A stretch of DNA of 50,855 nt from an uncultured Erysipelotrichaceae bacterium (GCA_927435855.1 CAKMJZ010000064.1:1-50855), one strand, 5' to 3'. Positions 1 through 9,241 are shown, counted from the stretch's first letter. The notes: generated from the sequence alone by a model not told the origin. Numbers and translations: made by a program.

Positions 1-416
1 AAAAAATCTTGCATTCCAACCACGGTTGCGGCATCCAATACTTTCGTTAACATATCTTTACGTAAGACGTTTTCATTTTCAAGGGAAAAGGCAATATCTT
101 CACCGACACTTAATCCGACAAATTGGGCATCTGAGTCTTGCAAGACCGTTCCGACTTGCTTGCTTAAATCAAAAATGCTGGCATTGATCGTCTCAATGCC
201 AGCAACTCGACAACTGCCCTTGATTTCCCCTTCAAAAGAGAAAGGGATAAGACCATTGATGCAATGCGCCAGAGTCGATTTCCCGCTGCCTGAGGCACCG
301 AGAATCAGAACTTTCTGATGCTCATAAATTGTCAGATTGATATCGTGTAAAGTCGCTTCCGTTTGTGATTTGTAACGAAAAGTGAAATCTTTAAACTCTA
401 TCAATGGTTGTTTCAT
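1..416 (-). CDS. ECF-type ABC transporter ATPase, partial (C-terminus cut by window edge)
   Basis: The reading frame runs leftward from an ATG at 416 off the window edge, about 138 codons. It starts MKQPLIEFKDFTFRYKSQTE, followed by a Walker A motif GASGSGKST near residues 40-48 and a Q-loop region (TVLQDSDAQFVGLSVGEDIAF), which is the ABC ATPase fold of energy-coupling-factor vitamin transporters. Its ATG shares one base with the stop codon of the S-component gene (TAATG), so the two are translationally coupled. UPF0397-type S components usually pair with a double-ATPase YkoD-like protein, so the full gene may encode two ATPase domains; that part is outside the window. It would energise uptake of a vitamin or related small molecule at the membrane. 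Confidence 0.9.
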   Translation of the reverse strand, partial: MKQPLIEFKDFTFRYKSQTEATLHDINLTIYEHQKVLILGASGSGKSTLAHCINGLIPFSFEGEIKGSCRVAGIETINASIFDLSKQVGTVLQDSDAQFVGLSVGEDIAFSLENENVLRKDMLTKVLDAATVVGMQDF

Positions 417-991
417 TATTCTCTGCTCAGATTTGTGCCTTTAGCATAGCGTTTAGCTAAAGCATATAACAGTGGAATACCCGCTAAAATGAGCACGGAG
501 ATATTACTTAAAGAAGCAACAAACGATTGCATAAAGGTGATCTTCAGTTCACCACCATATAACAATACGGTCATAATTGGTGTAACAACACCAAAAGCGA
601 TCATATTAGCCAAAATGGCGATAACAGCAAAAAACACGGCATGTTTCGCATTAAAGACACCTTCTTTAATGTTTGCGCCGTATACCGGTAATGTACCGAC
701 TAAAAAGCCCAAAACAGCATTGCCGGTCGACCAGTCAAACCAATATCCCCAACCACCTAGTAAATCCGCAAAAACGTTTCCGAAGAAACATGCGACTGCG
801 GCTGGTAATGCGCCAAATAATCCACCAACGATAACCGGAACTAACATTGCGGTCGTCAATTTGGTATTGGTGAATACCGTAATGGAACCATAATTCATTA
901 AGACCCCAAACAATGCGGCACCAATGGCAACAGCTACGACGGTAGGTGTATCCCATTTGCCCAGAAGAAGACTACCTATACTTCTTTTCAT
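416..991 (-). CDS. ECF transporter S component (UPF0397-like integral membrane protein)
   Basis: A 191-residue protein with about five or six hydrophobic segments. It contains the stretch VAVAIGAALFGVLMNYGSI, followed by VPVIVGGLFGALPAAVACFFGN and a Trp-rich loop (GGWGYWFDWSTGNA), the pattern of UPF0397-type ECF substrate-binding subunits. It should bind the transported vitamin in the membrane and dock on the ECF ATPase/T module; the adjacent gene supplies the ATPase. AAAGGAGATC lies just ahead of the ATG. The substrate cannot be read from sequence: UPF0397 members have been assigned to riboflavin or to thiamine precursors, and no FMN or TPP riboswitch is visible upstream. Confidence 0.85.
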   Translation of the reverse strand: MKRSIGSLLLGKWDTPTVVAVAIGAALFGVLMNYGSITVFTNTKLTTAMLVPVIVGGLFGALPAAVACFFGNVFADLLGGWGYWFDWSTGNAVLGFLVGTLPVYGANIKEGVFNAKHAVFFAVIAILANMIAFGVVTPIMTVLLYGGELKITFMQSFVASLSNISVLILAGIPLLYALAKRYAKGTNLSRE

Positions 992-1013
992 AAACGATCT
1001 CCTTTCCCCAGAG

Positions 1014-1066
1014 TGGTTATATGCTAACCATAATCAGATTATAGGATAATTGTTCTGATATTTCAA
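1014..1066 (-). promoter_or_regulatory. Promoter of the ECF operon with a hairpin at the transcript start
   Basis: On the minus strand, TTGAAA (1066-1061) and TATAAT (1043-1038) are separated by 17 bp. Just downstream, at the expected +1, is a 6-bp inverted repeat TGGTTA-tatgc-TAACCA (1014-1030), which could be an operator or a 5'-end hairpin. Confidence 0.7.
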
Positions 1067-1177
1067 TCAATGTTCAAATTTTCTCATGATAGTTTTCATT
1101 GTTTCATTTGTTACATAAAATTATCTCTCAATACAATCAGAAAGTGGTAAAATAATGATGAAAAAAGCGAGGGAATT

Positions 1178-1525
1178 ATGAAGAAAAGTTCAATAATCTT
1201 CATTATATTATGTTCAATGCTACTTTCATCCTGCTCTTCATCTTCTATAAAGACCGGTCGTTATTTTATGGAGAACACTGAGACAGAAGATTGGTCATGG
1301 ATTGATATCAATGAAGGAAATACATATGAATTTAATCTAGCCCTTAATGTCTCTTATCGGCCCAGTGGCAAGTACACAATTGAAAATAGCAGACTTATTT
1401 TAGATCTCGGTGATAATTCATCTTACACATTTTTGATTGATGGTAATTCTCTGATTTTCGAAAGCACAACAACCAATGGAAACTTTATAAAAAAAGGAAC
1501 AGTCTACACACTGAAGAACAAATAG
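1178..1525 (+). CDS. Small secreted lipoprotein of unknown function
   Basis: A 115-residue protein with a lipoprotein signal peptide: MKKSS, a hydrophobic core, then the lipobox LLSSC with Cys near residue 19 as lipidation site. The mature part is polar and predicted mainly beta (WSWIDINEGNTYEF, SGKYTIENSRLILDLGDNSS, DGNSLIFES), resembling the small beta-sheet lipoproteins often called DUF5640-like, but I cannot name a family. GAGGGAATT precedes the ATG, and an extended -10 (TGG-TAAAAT, 1145-1153) lies upstream. It is monocistronic between divergent and convergent neighbours, with a terminator directly after it. Confidence 0.8.
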   Translation: MKKSSIIFIILCSMLLSSCSSSSIKTGRYFMENTETEDWSWIDINEGNTYEFNLALNVSYRPSGKYTIENSRLILDLGDNSSYTFLIDGNSLIFESTTTNGNFIKKGTVYTLKNK

Positions 1526-1527
1526 AA

Positions 1528-1555
1528 AAACGCGGGTTCGATTGATCCCGCGTTT
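1528..1555. terminator. Bidirectional Rho-independent terminator
   Basis: AAACGCGGG (1528-1536), 10-nt loop, CCCGCGTTT (1547-1555). The minus-strand T-run is better (TTTTTC), and the stem overlaps the stop codon of the convergent MFS gene. Confidence 0.85.
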
Positions 1556-2714
1556 ACGTAACTTTAATTCTTGGGCGATAGACAATGGAGAGCCCCAGCG
1601 GTATCACCAGAGATATCGCAAATATCATCAGTGTCATGTCATATCCTAGACTGTTAACCAAAATTCCGGCCAACAGTGGTGTTATAAAGGTTGGAACTCC
1701 GTTGAACAATGCCATACCCAACATCTGACCGGTCGACTTCAAATGTATCGGTGTTTCATCATCGATTAATACTTTTTGAGCAATCATATATAAAGGAAAT
1801 GTTAACATCTGCATACCTGAGACCGCAATCAACAGAAATGGTGTCTGTACGAGAGAATATAAGACGAACCGGATGATATAAAAGATTATGGAGAAGATCA
1901 GAATTTTCTTGCTTCCTAGTTTCAGAAGCATCCAACCACCCAAGAAAAACAAAGGCAATTCCATCACTGCCTGAAATGACCATTTAAACGCAACATCATC
2001 ATTAGTACCGCCAACGAACAGAATTTTATCAATGACCGTATACATATCCGCGGTCATAACAATACTGACCAACACGAAAATAACCATGAGTAATATATAG
2101 GGCTTATGAGAGAGCAATTGACGGATATCACTAAAACGCAGTGAGGTATCCGTTTTTGCTTTTGTCGCATCCGGTAAAGTGCTGGCAACTCCATAGGTTA
2201 TCAATGCGGCTACCGCCATAAACAAACCAAGATACTGATAGCCAAAGGATGTTACCAAAAAGGAGGTCAAGGGTGCACCGATAGCCCACCCAATCGCCCC
2301 AAAGGCACGAATCATCCCGAAATTATTACGAACTTTCGGACTTGTCTCGATGGTCCAAGTTTCCAATAGTCCATTGGTTACCCGAAACAAACCCCCGACA
2401 AACGATACGGCAATAAAATGGAAGAAGAAAACTTGAGCCGTCACGTAGTACATTAATACGGAGGATATCGTAAATAGTATCCAAAAAATCCCAAAGAAAC
2501 GTTTAACCGTGTGATATCGGTCACATAGGTATCCACTCCATAACTGACCGAAAAACGCTACAAAAGCAATCGTTGATAGAATCATTCCTCGTTGCAGCGG
2601 ATCATAACCGACATAAATTAAAAACGGAATTAACTGTGTGAAGGCCAGGGCCAAACTGATAAAAGCAACCAGATAAAGCGCAAAATTAATCGTGAAAATT
2701 CGTTTTTCGTTCAT
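1554..2714 (-). CDS. MFS transporter (12-TM, MFS_1-like/sugar-cation symporter type)
   Basis: A 386-residue polytopic protein with the major facilitator layout: about 12 hydrophobic segments, the loop 2-3 motif (GQLWSGYLCDRYHTVKR, related to GxxxDRxGRR), and an NGLLETWTIE segment in TM4. It resembles the LacY/nucleoside-symporter or PPP-type subgroup more than drug exporters, but no substrate can be assigned. It is the last gene of the suf transcription unit, 14 bp downstream of the 5-formyl-THF cyclo-ligase stop, with only a weak GGGG-type ribosome binding site. Its place behind one-carbon and Fe-S genes may be passive read-through. Confidence 0.85.
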   Translation of the reverse strand: MNEKRIFTINFALYLVAFISLALAFTQLIPFLIYVGYDPLQRGMILSTIAFVAFFGQLWSGYLCDRYHTVKRFFGIFWILFTISSVLMYYVTAQVFFFHFIAVSFVGGLFRVTNGLLETWTIETSPKVRNNFGMIRAFGAIGWAIGAPLTSFLVTSFGYQYLGLFMAVAALITYGVASTLPDATKAKTDTSLRFSDIRQLLSHKPYILLMVIFVLVSIVMTADMYTVIDKILFVGGTNDDVAFKWSFQAVMELPLFFLGGWMLLKLGSKKILIFSIIFYIIRFVLYSLVQTPFLLIAVSGMQMLTFPLYMIAQKVLIDDETPIHLKSTGQMLGMALFNGVPTFITPLLAGILVNSLGYDMTLMIFAISLVIPLGLSIVYRPRIKVT

Positions 2715-2728
2715 TATCTTACCCCGAT

Positions 2729-3268
2729 TCAGCCGATAAAGGTTATTTCTGTTATAACTATATCACAATCGACATCGAATGCGTCAACCGAAATTTCATC
2801 GATTTCTTGAAATGCAAAAGCAATTCCGATTTTTCTGGCCAAGGTTTTTTTTAGATAGCGATCATAATATCCTTTACCATAGCCGATACGATGTTTATAA
2901 TCATCAAAAGCTACGATAGGGATGATGATAACATCCAAATCTTCCGGATCGATCTTATCCTCGGTTTGTGGTTCCAAAATATCAAAACTTCCCATGGCTA
3001 AGTCCTTAAATGACGATATTTTGAAAAAGTCCATCTCATTCCCGTTTACTCTTGGCGTGGCAATCGTGATATCTTTATCCCAAAACCAATGTTCCATCAA
3101 GCCGTACGTATCCACTTCTTGTCGCGTTGAACAATAAATCCCGATGCGCTTAGCTCCACCAATAACCATCAATACATGTTCCTTAATTTGCTCTTCCATC
3201 AATAAGCGTAAAGACAGGGGTAGAGCCTGTCTTTTTTCTATCATTTCTTTTCGGATGGCCGCCTTCAT
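2729..3268 (-). CDS. 5-formyltetrahydrofolate cyclo-ligase
   Basis: A 179-residue protein of the 5-FTHF cyclo-ligase family (YgfA/FthC/YqgN), which uses ATP to convert 5-formyl-THF to 5,10-methenyl-THF. Evidence is the N-terminal basic helix (AAIRKEMIEKRQAL), the middle segment ending IIIPIVAFDDYKHRIGYGKG and the diagnostic GYGKGYYDRYL loop. I chose the ATG at 3268, which shares a base with the sufB stop (TGATG); a TTG at 3271 would add one residue. The tight coupling to suf genes is notable, since the enzyme itself has no Fe-S cluster. Confidence 0.93.
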   Translation of the reverse strand: MKAAIRKEMIEKRQALPLSLRLLMEEQIKEHVLMVIGGAKRIGIYCSTRQEVDTYGLMEHWFWDKDITIATPRVNGNEMDFFKISSFKDLAMGSFDILEPQTEDKIDPEDLDVIIIPIVAFDDYKHRIGYGKGYYDRYLKKTLARKIGIAFAFQEIDEISVDAFDVDCDIVITEITFIG

Positions 3269-4671
3269 CAACCGATGGAGCCTTCCATTTCTAATCTCAA
3301 TAGCTGATTAAGTTCAACCGCGTATTCCATTGGAAGTTCACGGGTAAACGGTTCTAGGAATCCTAAGATGATGGTTTCAGCTGCCTGCTCTTCTGTCAGT
3401 CCGCGGGACATTAGATAAAACAATTGTTCTTCCGAAATTTTCGAAACGGAAGCTTCGTGTTCCACGGTAGAAAGATGAGTATTGACGATATTCGTTGGCA
3501 GTGTATCGCTACGCGAAATATCATCCAGCAACAAGGTATCACATTCGATCTTCGAACGTGCCCCATAAGCATTGGCGTTATGTTTGATCATTCCGCGATA
3601 ATTCACCGAACCGCCATTGCGGGCAATTGATTTGGAAATGATCGTACTCGACGTATTCGGTGCGGCATGAATCATTTTTGCTCCGGCATCCAATATCTGA
3701 CCTTTACCGGCAACTGCGATAGAAATCGTCATGCCTCGGGCATATTCACCAGCCAATATACACGCCGGATACTTCATGGTAATTCCCGAACCAATGTTTC
3801 CATCGATCCACTCCATCACACCGTGACTCATCACTTTGGCACGTTTGGTAACTAAATTTAACACGTTGTTCGACCAGTTTTGTACGGTTGAATAACGACA
3901 TTTTGCATTTTTGTGAACGATGATCTCAACGACCGCAGCATGCAAAGAGTCCTTCGCATAAATCGGCGCTGTACAGCCTTCGACATAGTGAACATCCGCA
4001 CCTTCATCAACGATGATGAGTGTGCGCTCAAATTGTCCCATCGATTCCGTATTGATGCGGAAGTACGATTGTAACGGTTTGTCCAGTTTGACTCCCGGGG
4101 GCACGTAGATAAACGATCCGCCCGACCAAACCGCACTGTTCAGAGCTGCGAATTTATTGTCATTAAAGCCGACGACCGATGCGAAGTATTTTTTGAATAA
4201 ATCCGGGTACTGACGAAGTCCGCTGTCGGTATCTAAAAATATAACCCCTTTGTCCTCAACTTCTTTGAGCATATTGTGATAAACGACTTCGGATTCATAC
4301 TGGGTAGAAACTCCGGCTAAAAACTTCGCTTCGGCTTCAGGGATTCCCAACTTAGCAAAAGTATCCTTAATCGTTTCCGGAACATCTTCCCAACGGTTTT
4401 CCATGCGCTCACTCGGTTTGATGTAGTAGGTATACTCATCAAAATCGATTTGTGAAAGGTTGGCACCCCACGTCGGCATTTCTTTGGATTTGAAACTCTC
4501 AAAAGATTTCAACCGAAACTCCGTCATCCACTCCGGCTCACCTTTGAGCTTCGAGATTTCTTCAACGATTGATCGATTAATCCCTTTTTTAGTTCTGTAT
4601 ATACTAACGTCTTTATCAGAAAAGCCGTATTTATATTCATCTTTTGGTATATTGACATTGTTCTCAGTCAT
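3268..4671 (-). CDS. sufB: Fe-S cluster assembly protein SufB
   Basis: A 467-residue SufB, full length for the family. With SufC and SufD it forms the SufBCD scaffold on which Fe-S clusters are built from sulfur delivered by SufS/SufU. Recognisable are the N-terminal region ([15 protein letters not shown]), the central beta-helix ([20 protein letters not shown], the [22 protein letters not shown] segment with a conserved Cys) and the C-terminal domain ([29 protein letters not shown], ending [18 protein letters not shown]). The start is set at ATG 4671 because GAGGGTAAAC precedes it; an in-frame TTG at 4692 has no such signal. It overlaps the sufU stop by 8 bases. Confidence 0.96.
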   Translation of the reverse strand: MTENNVNIPKDEYKYGFSDKDVSIYRTKKGINRSIVEEISKLKGEPEWMTEFRLKSFESFKSKEMPTWGANLSQIDFDEYTYYIKPSERMENRWEDVPETIKDTFAKLGIPEAEAKFLAGVSTQYESEVVYHNMLKEVEDKGVIFLDTDSGLRQYPDLFKKYFASVVGFNDNKFAALNSAVWSGGSFIYVPPGVKLDKPLQSYFRINTESMGQFERTLIIVDEGADVHYVEGCTAPIYAKDSLHAAVVEIIVHKNAKCRYSTVQNWSNNVLNLVTKRAKVMSHGVMEWIDGNIGSGITMKYPACILAGEYARGMTISIAVAGKGQILDAGAKMIHAAPNTSSTIISKSIARNGGSVNYRGMIKHNANAYGARSKIECDTLLLDDISRSDTLPTNIVNTHLSTVEHEASVSKISEEQLFYLMSRGLTEEQAAETIILGFLEPFTRELPMEYAVELNQLLRLEMEGSIG

Positions 4672-5107
4672 GTTTACCCTCACTTTCTTCAATGATTTGT
4701 TTCATTGCATTCCAGCCGATGGTCGCACATTTGATGCGGTTGGCTTGCTTGCCAACTTGATAAAAAGCGATTGCTTCTTCCAAGGGTTCTAAATCGACCG
4801 GTTTAAGGTCAATCATTTCAAAATAACGATCAATCAGCACTTTAGCCTCTTCGATACTCTTCCCCTTCAACAGTTCCGTCAAAATCGAGGTCGAGGCCGT
4901 CGAAATCGTACACGCCACCCCATCAAAGCAGATGTCCGCGATTTTTTCGTTTTCAATCGTTGCCCAGACTTTAATATCATCGATGCACGACTCCGAAGCC
5001 ATATGGATCATATGGTTGTGTTGAAGGTTTCCGGCATGTTTATTGCGGGGATACTGATAGTGGTCCATAATGATTTGGCGTAAAAGCATCGGGTCGGTAA
5101 AGTCCAT
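4664..5107 (-). CDS. sufU: SufU zinc-dependent sulfurtransferase
   Basis: A 147-residue SufU, the Zn protein that accepts persulfide sulfur from SufS in Gram-positive bacteria. The Zn ligands match the Bacillus pattern: Cys41 and Asp43 (ESCIDD), Cys66 (VACTIS) and Cys127 (KCATIGW). The insertion that separates SufU from IscU ([21 protein letters not shown]) is present. The ATG at 5107 is chosen because AGGAGG lies 7 bases upstream, overlapping the sufS stop (TTTTAGGAGG); ATGs further upstream are badly spaced. Neighbour order sufS-sufU-sufB is as in Bacilli. Confidence 0.95.
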   Translation of the reverse strand: MDFTDPMLLRQIIMDHYQYPRNKHAGNLQHNHMIHMASESCIDDIKVWATIENEKIADICFDGVACTISTASTSILTELLKGKSIEEAKVLIDRYFEMIDLKPVDLEPLEEAIAFYQVGKQANRIKCATIGWNAMKQIIEESEGKHD

Positions 5108-5118
5108 CGTCATTCCTC

Positions 5119-6351
5119 CTAAAAGAACAGATCCACACATTTCTCCAAGGTAATCTCGCGGATGACATTGACGAAATGATCGATTTCTTCTTTGGTGTTG
5201 TAAAAATATAGGCTGGCCCGAATGGTTTCGGACGTCTGTAACATATCCATTAAAATTTTAGCACAGTGATTACCGGCTCGCACGGCGATGCCTTGCGAAT
5301 TGATATAGGATGCGGCATCCTGAGCAAAAATATCTTTAACATTGAACGTAATAATTCCAGTTGCGGCATCCGGATTATAAATCGTTATATGATTCATATC
5401 TTTGATTTGCGACATCAGATAAGCTCTTAATTCGTGTTCATACTTGGTAATATTTTCCATTCCGATAGCAGATACATACTCGATAGCCGCCTTAAATCCC
5501 AAGACAGATTCGATTGCCGGAGTTCCGGCCTCAAACTTATACGGCGGATTCTTTAGAAGAATGTTTCCGCAGATGTCAAAGCGGGCATTACTGCCCCCAC
5601 CCAACATAAAAGGATCGGTTATCTGAAGTAGTTCATACTTTCCGAAAAGAGCTCCGACACCCGTCGGCCCACATAGTTTGTGGGCAGAGAATGCCAGAAA
5701 GTCGACATCCCAATCTTCGACATCTGTTGCGATATGAGGTACACCTTGTGCACCATCTACCACAATGATGGCACCGTATTGATGGGCAATTTTTGCCATC
5801 TCCTTGATAGGAGCAACATATCCCAAGACATTGGTAATATTAGCTAACGTAACGACTTTAACTTTACTGTGCATTGCTGCCTTGAAATTTTCAAGAGTCA
5901 ACTCGCCATTTTCGGCTAAGGGAATATATTCAAAAATCGCATGAGTAACTTCTGCCGCTTTAAACCAAGGAAGAATGTTACTGGCATGTTCAGCTTCGGT
6001 CGATAGAATGACATCCCCTGGTTTCAGGTGTTTTTGTCCCCACCCATACGCAACCAAATTCAAGGCTGCACTGGCTCCGGAGGTAAAGACGATTTCCCGG
6101 GGTTGAGCGTTGATGAAACGAGCCACGGTTTCGCGGGCACTTTCATAACTTTCCGATATCTGATAAGACAGATCATAGTCTCCACGATGCACATTAGCGG
6201 TTTGTTCGGTGTAGTATTTGACTACGGCATCGATGACAGGTTGTGGCTTAAACGTCGTAGCGGCATTATCAAAATAGATCAAAGGTTTTCCTTGCATCAT
6301 TCGACCGTTAAGCATGGGATAATCTTGTCGGATCTTACTTACATCAAACAT
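5119..6351 (-). CDS. sufS: Cysteine desulfurase SufS
   Basis: A 410-residue class-V aminotransferase-fold, PLP-dependent enzyme that abstracts sulfur from cysteine as a persulfide. The start FDVSKIRQDYPML and the NAATTFKPQPVIDA loop are typical. The PLP lysine is Lys225 in SAHKLCGPTG, and the catalytic cysteine is Cys363 in RAGNHCAK. Most SufS proteins read RxGHHCAQP here, so the His-to-Asn change next to the catalytic Cys is a small oddity. The ATG overlaps the sufD end by 13 bases. SufS should work with SufU encoded next. Confidence 0.95.
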   Translation of the reverse strand: MFDVSKIRQDYPMLNGRMMQGKPLIYFDNAATTFKPQPVIDAVVKYYTEQTANVHRGDYDLSYQISESYESARETVARFINAQPREIVFTSGASAALNLVAYGWGQKHLKPGDVILSTEAEHASNILPWFKAAEVTHAIFEYIPLAENGELTLENFKAAMHSKVKVVTLANITNVLGYVAPIKEMAKIAHQYGAIIVVDGAQGVPHIATDVEDWDVDFLAFSAHKLCGPTGVGALFGKYELLQITDPFMLGGGSNARFDICGNILLKNPPYKFEAGTPAIESVLGFKAAIEYVSAIGMENITKYEHELRAYLMSQIKDMNHITIYNPDAATGIITFNVKDIFAQDAASYINSQGIAVRAGNHCAKILMDMLQTSETIRASLYFYNTKEEIDHFVNVIREITLEKCVDLFF

Positions 6352-7166
6352 GACTCACTCACCTTCTTTGTAATTTCTAAACTAAGACGTTCTTTGATAT
6401 TTTCATCGTCAATGACCTCGATAATCGGTAGTAAATATCCCAAGGTAATAAGTTTGAGTGATTCACTGCGCGACAAACCGCGGGATTGAAGATAGTATAC
6501 TTGATTTAAATCCGGTTGACCGACAGACGCAGCATGGGAAGCTTCGACATCGTTTTCATCAATAATAAGTTTCGGATTGACCGAGGTTTTTGGTTTTTCA
6601 TCGAAGTTCATGACGCGGCTGATTTGGTGGGTTTTAGCCCCTTTGGCAGCCTTATGTATATTACCGATGATGTCCAAGGTATATTCACAGCCCTTTAATA
6701 CGATGCTATAGTTATCTATTTGGGCGGATGTGTTTCCTTTGTAATGCAAAGCCGAATAGCTTGCGGTAAGTTTTGATTGAATCAATGAGGCACCGCGCAC
6801 ATTAAGAACGGCTCCCTCTTCTAACAGATGATATACACTATTTTTGACATGGGTTCCTAAGGATAATTCACCAATCGCCAATTGTAACGATGCATAGCGC
6901 TGTAAACTGAAAGACTCATTGATATTCAGTTGAAGATCTGATTGGTTCATGATTAGCATTGACCAATTGGAATCTGACTCGATGGACACTCGCAAATTCA
7001 AATTGCCGTTTCCGTTGATGGTTAAAAATATGCTTCCTTTGGTCCGCTTTGGTGCAATGATGGTCAGATTACTGTCGCCTTCAACCATATAGTTAATAGA
7101 TGTCAGTGCGTCATTGGCTACGGTGAGCGATTGATGCGATGTCAGATTGAGCGTGACCTCACGCAT
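6339..7166 (-). CDS. sufD: SufD-like Fe-S assembly protein (short form)
   Basis: A 275-residue SufD-like protein, clearly shorter than the usual 400-plus residues. Its C-terminal half is typical: NPKLIIDENDVEASHAASVGQPDLNQVYYLQSRGLS with the conserved His in ASHAA, followed by the helical LITLGYLLPIIEVI domain. The N-terminal helical domain of canonical SufD is missing, leaving a beta-helix plus C-terminal domain. SufD binds SufB and SufC in the scaffold. The ATG at 7166 is preceded by GAGAGGA; an upstream in-frame ATG at 7205 lies inside sufC without a good site. It overlaps the sufC end by 8 bases. Confidence 0.9.
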   Translation of the reverse strand: MREVTLNLTSHQSLTVANDALTSINYMVEGDSNLTIIAPKRTKGSIFLTINGNGNLNLRVSIESDSNWSMLIMNQSDLQLNINESFSLQRYASLQLAIGELSLGTHVKNSVYHLLEEGAVLNVRGASLIQSKLTASYSALHYKGNTSAQIDNYSIVLKGCEYTLDIIGNIHKAAKGAKTHQISRVMNFDEKPKTSVNPKLIIDENDVEASHAASVGQPDLNQVYYLQSRGLSRSESLKLITLGYLLPIIEVIDDENIKERLSLEITKKVSESCLM

Positions 7167-7995
7167 TTTTAGGTCCTCTCGGTTCATTGGCAGCGCAAGC
7201 TCCAATGCTACCGACTACCGGACGAACTGTATCTTCTTTAATGATATTGACCCCTGTTTCCTTGGCAATCCAGTCATACCCCTCGGTATCGATGCGGTTG
7301 ACTAAAGATGCGTCCGAACTCATTACGATGCGGCCGTCAATTAATATGTGTGTATGTGTTGGAATGATTAAATGAAAGAAGCGTTCATAGTGAGAGACGA
7401 TCATCATACCGACATCAGACTTTGCGACCATATCATTGACAACATTAGCCACGACTTTGAGTGCATCTACGTCCAAACCAGAGTCGATTTCATCTAACAT
7501 GGCGATTTTCGGTTGTAATAGCATCATCTGCAATATTTCATTACGCTTCTTTTCACCACCGGAAAATCCGTCATTTACATAACGGTGAGCCATATCAGAT
7601 TTCATTTGTAACTCACCAATGGCTTTTTCCATTAACCGGATAAAGCTAAATAGTGGAATCGGTGTTTCTCTACGAGAGTTCAGTGCAGCTTTTAAGAAGT
7701 CTGAGTTTGTAACACCAGAAACTTCTTGAGGATATTGCATGCCTAAAAACAAACCGGCACGGGCACGTTCGTCTACACCTTTGGAAAGCAAATCTTCTCC
7801 GTCAAAGGTGACTGTTCCTTGGGTAATCTCGTATTTCGGATGTCCCATGATCGCGGATAATAATGTTGATTTACCATTACCATTGGGTCCCATGATCGCA
7901 TGAATCTCGTGGGAATTAACCTCAAGCGATACCCCTCTTAATATTTCTTTTCCTTCAATTTCGACATGAAGGTTCTCAATTTTTAATTGTGACAT
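7159..7995 (-). CDS. sufC: Fe-S cluster assembly ATPase SufC
   Basis: A 278-residue ABC-type ATPase that powers conformational change in SufBCD. Walker A GPNGNGKST is at residues 36-44, the signature FSGGEKKRNE near residue 143, and Walker B with D-loop is KIAMLDEIDSGLDVDAL. The ATG at 7995 (MSQLKIENL) follows AAGGAAGG. After the normal SufC end (YDWIAKETG) there is an extra tail of about 30 residues with a Cys (GSIGACAANEPRGPKNA) that typical SufC proteins lack. It is the first gene of the suf operon. Confidence 0.95.
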   Translation of the reverse strand: MSQLKIENLHVEIEGKEILRGVSLEVNSHEIHAIMGPNGNGKSTLLSAIMGHPKYEITQGTVTFDGEDLLSKGVDERARAGLFLGMQYPQEVSGVTNSDFLKAALNSRRETPIPLFSFIRLMEKAIGELQMKSDMAHRYVNDGFSGGEKKRNEILQMMLLQPKIAMLDEIDSGLDVDALKVVANVVNDMVAKSDVGMMIVSHYERFFHLIIPTHTHILIDGRIVMSSDASLVNRIDTEGYDWIAKETGVNIIKEDTVRPVVGSIGACAANEPRGPKNA

Positions 7996-8072
7996 TTTTA
8001 TCATTCCTTCCTTGTACATCATACAGAAAATATGCCATTTCTTCAATCATAGTTATCAGAAATTGCAGTCTT

Positions 8073-8081
8073 ATTATACCA
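8073..8081 (-). promoter_or_regulatory. Extended -10 promoter of the suf operon
   Basis: Minus-strand TGG-TATAAT (8081-8073), a TGn extended -10, lies about 80 bp ahead of sufC. No good -35 box is seen at 16-18 bp. I found no clear Fe-S-sensing regulator site. Confidence 0.55.
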
Positions 8082-8201
8082 CAATCCTTTTTGAGTGCTT
8101 ACCCAGACGCACCCTATCTCCATGAAAAATCAATTTTATGCAATATATTTTATGAAGTTTGTGCAGCTTAATGCAAATTTCTTGCAAGCTAGTTTCGTTT
8201 A

Positions 8202-8253
8202 TTGCAATGAAGTCAAAAATAAACTATAATAGTAAAGATTTCAATAAAGGAGG
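8202..8253 (+). promoter_or_regulatory. Promoter and ribosome binding site of the prsA-like pair
   Basis: TTGCAA (8202-8207), 17-bp spacer, TATAAT (8225-8230), then AAAGGAGG (8246-8253) six bases ahead of the ATG at 8260. Confidence 0.8.
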
Positions 8254-8259
8254 TTTCGT

Positions 8260-9240
8260 ATGCTCAATACGATAAAAAAGCACTGGTTCATCGTTTTGGT
8301 CGGTGTTTTGTTTATGGCAGCAACCGTTTATTTCGCCTATGATATGACGAGAGGTTTCTTGCCTGGTAAAAATGTTAGCGGAAAAGATGTAGTCTTTGAA
8401 ATTAACGGAGAAAATGTAACTGCAGATGATTTATATGAACGTTTATTTGATGACTTGGGGAATTCTGCTTTATACACCCTTTTCGAAAGAGCTGTGGTAG
8501 CTCAATCGTTTACGGCTGATAAAGATATGATCTCGCAAGCCAAGATCCAAGCAGAGTCGACCATTGAAAACTTTAAGAGTTATTATGGCGAAACTGATTA
8601 TGAGGCTATCTTGCAACAAGCCATTAAAGGTGTTGGTTATTCGTCGATCGATGATTTGGATGAATATTTCTTACATTTAACCATGGTTGAAGCCATGACA
8701 AAAGCTTATTTCGATACCAATATGGAAAAATACCTTCCGGAATTCGTTACTGCGAAAAAACCGCGTATTGGACGTCATATTTTGGTAAAAATGGATGATC
8801 CTACTAAACCTACAGAAGTTGAACAAACTCGTTGGGATGAAGTTAAAAATGCTTTAGCTGGTGGAGAATCTTTTGAAGATGTTGCTAAACGTCTATCTGA
8901 TGACACCGGTTCTCAACCGGATAGTGGTCTGTTGGGATATGTTGATGCTGACACACAATTTGTACCGGAATTCTTAGCTGCGACACTAGCTCTTGGCAGC
9001 GGTGAAACAAGTGTGTGGGTAAGAACTACCTATGGTTATCACTTGATTCGCGTTGACTCTACCGACATTGCAGAATTGAAAAAAGAAGATGGATTCTATG
9101 CTGCTTTAAGCACTTATTATCCGAAAGCTGTATTTGAGATGATTTGGGAGAATGCTGAGAAGTTGAATATTGATTTCAAGGGTAATGATGATATCAAAGC
9201 TCGCTTGATAAACTTTATGGGCATTGAGGAGGCTGAATAA
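8260..9240 (+). CDS. Membrane-anchored PrsA-like parvulin peptidyl-prolyl isomerase
   Basis: A 326-residue foldase anchored by one N-terminal membrane segment (HWFIVLVGVLFMAATVYFAY), not a lipobox. A SurA/PrsA-type N-terminal chaperone region covers about residues 45-165. A parvulin domain at about 170-275 contains IGRHILVKM, GGESFEDVAKRLSDDTGSQPDSGLLGYV, QFVPEFLAATLALGSGETS and YGYHLIRV, all conserved in rotamases. It should assist folding of secreted proteins outside the membrane. The next gene encodes a lipoprotein paralogue starting 2 bp downstream. Confidence 0.9.
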   Translation: MLNTIKKHWFIVLVGVLFMAATVYFAYDMTRGFLPGKNVSGKDVVFEINGENVTADDLYERLFDDLGNSALYTLFERAVVAQSFTADKDMISQAKIQAESTIENFKSYYGETDYEAILQQAIKGVGYSSIDDLDEYFLHLTMVEAMTKAYFDTNMEKYLPEFVTAKKPRIGRHILVKMDDPTKPTEVEQTRWDEVKNALAGGESFEDVAKRLSDDTGSQPDSGLLGYVDADTQFVPEFLAATLALGSGETSVWVRTTYGYHLIRVDSTDIAELKKEDGFYAALSTYYPKAVFEMIWENAEKLNIDFKGNDDIKARLINFMGIEEAE

Positions 9241-9241
9241 T

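Noticed and set aside
489-893. Plus-strand 134-codon frame opposite the ECF S-component gene
   Set aside because: Shadow of a clear membrane-protein gene; no ribosome binding site and low-complexity composition.
992-1177. Vitamin riboswitch ahead of the ECF transporter operon
   Set aside because: The leader from the mapped promoter is only about 40 nt, too short for a TPP or FMN riboswitch; only a 6-bp hairpin is present.
6028-6489. Plus-strand 153-codon frame across sufS and sufD
   Set aside because: Antisense shadow of two well-supported suf genes.
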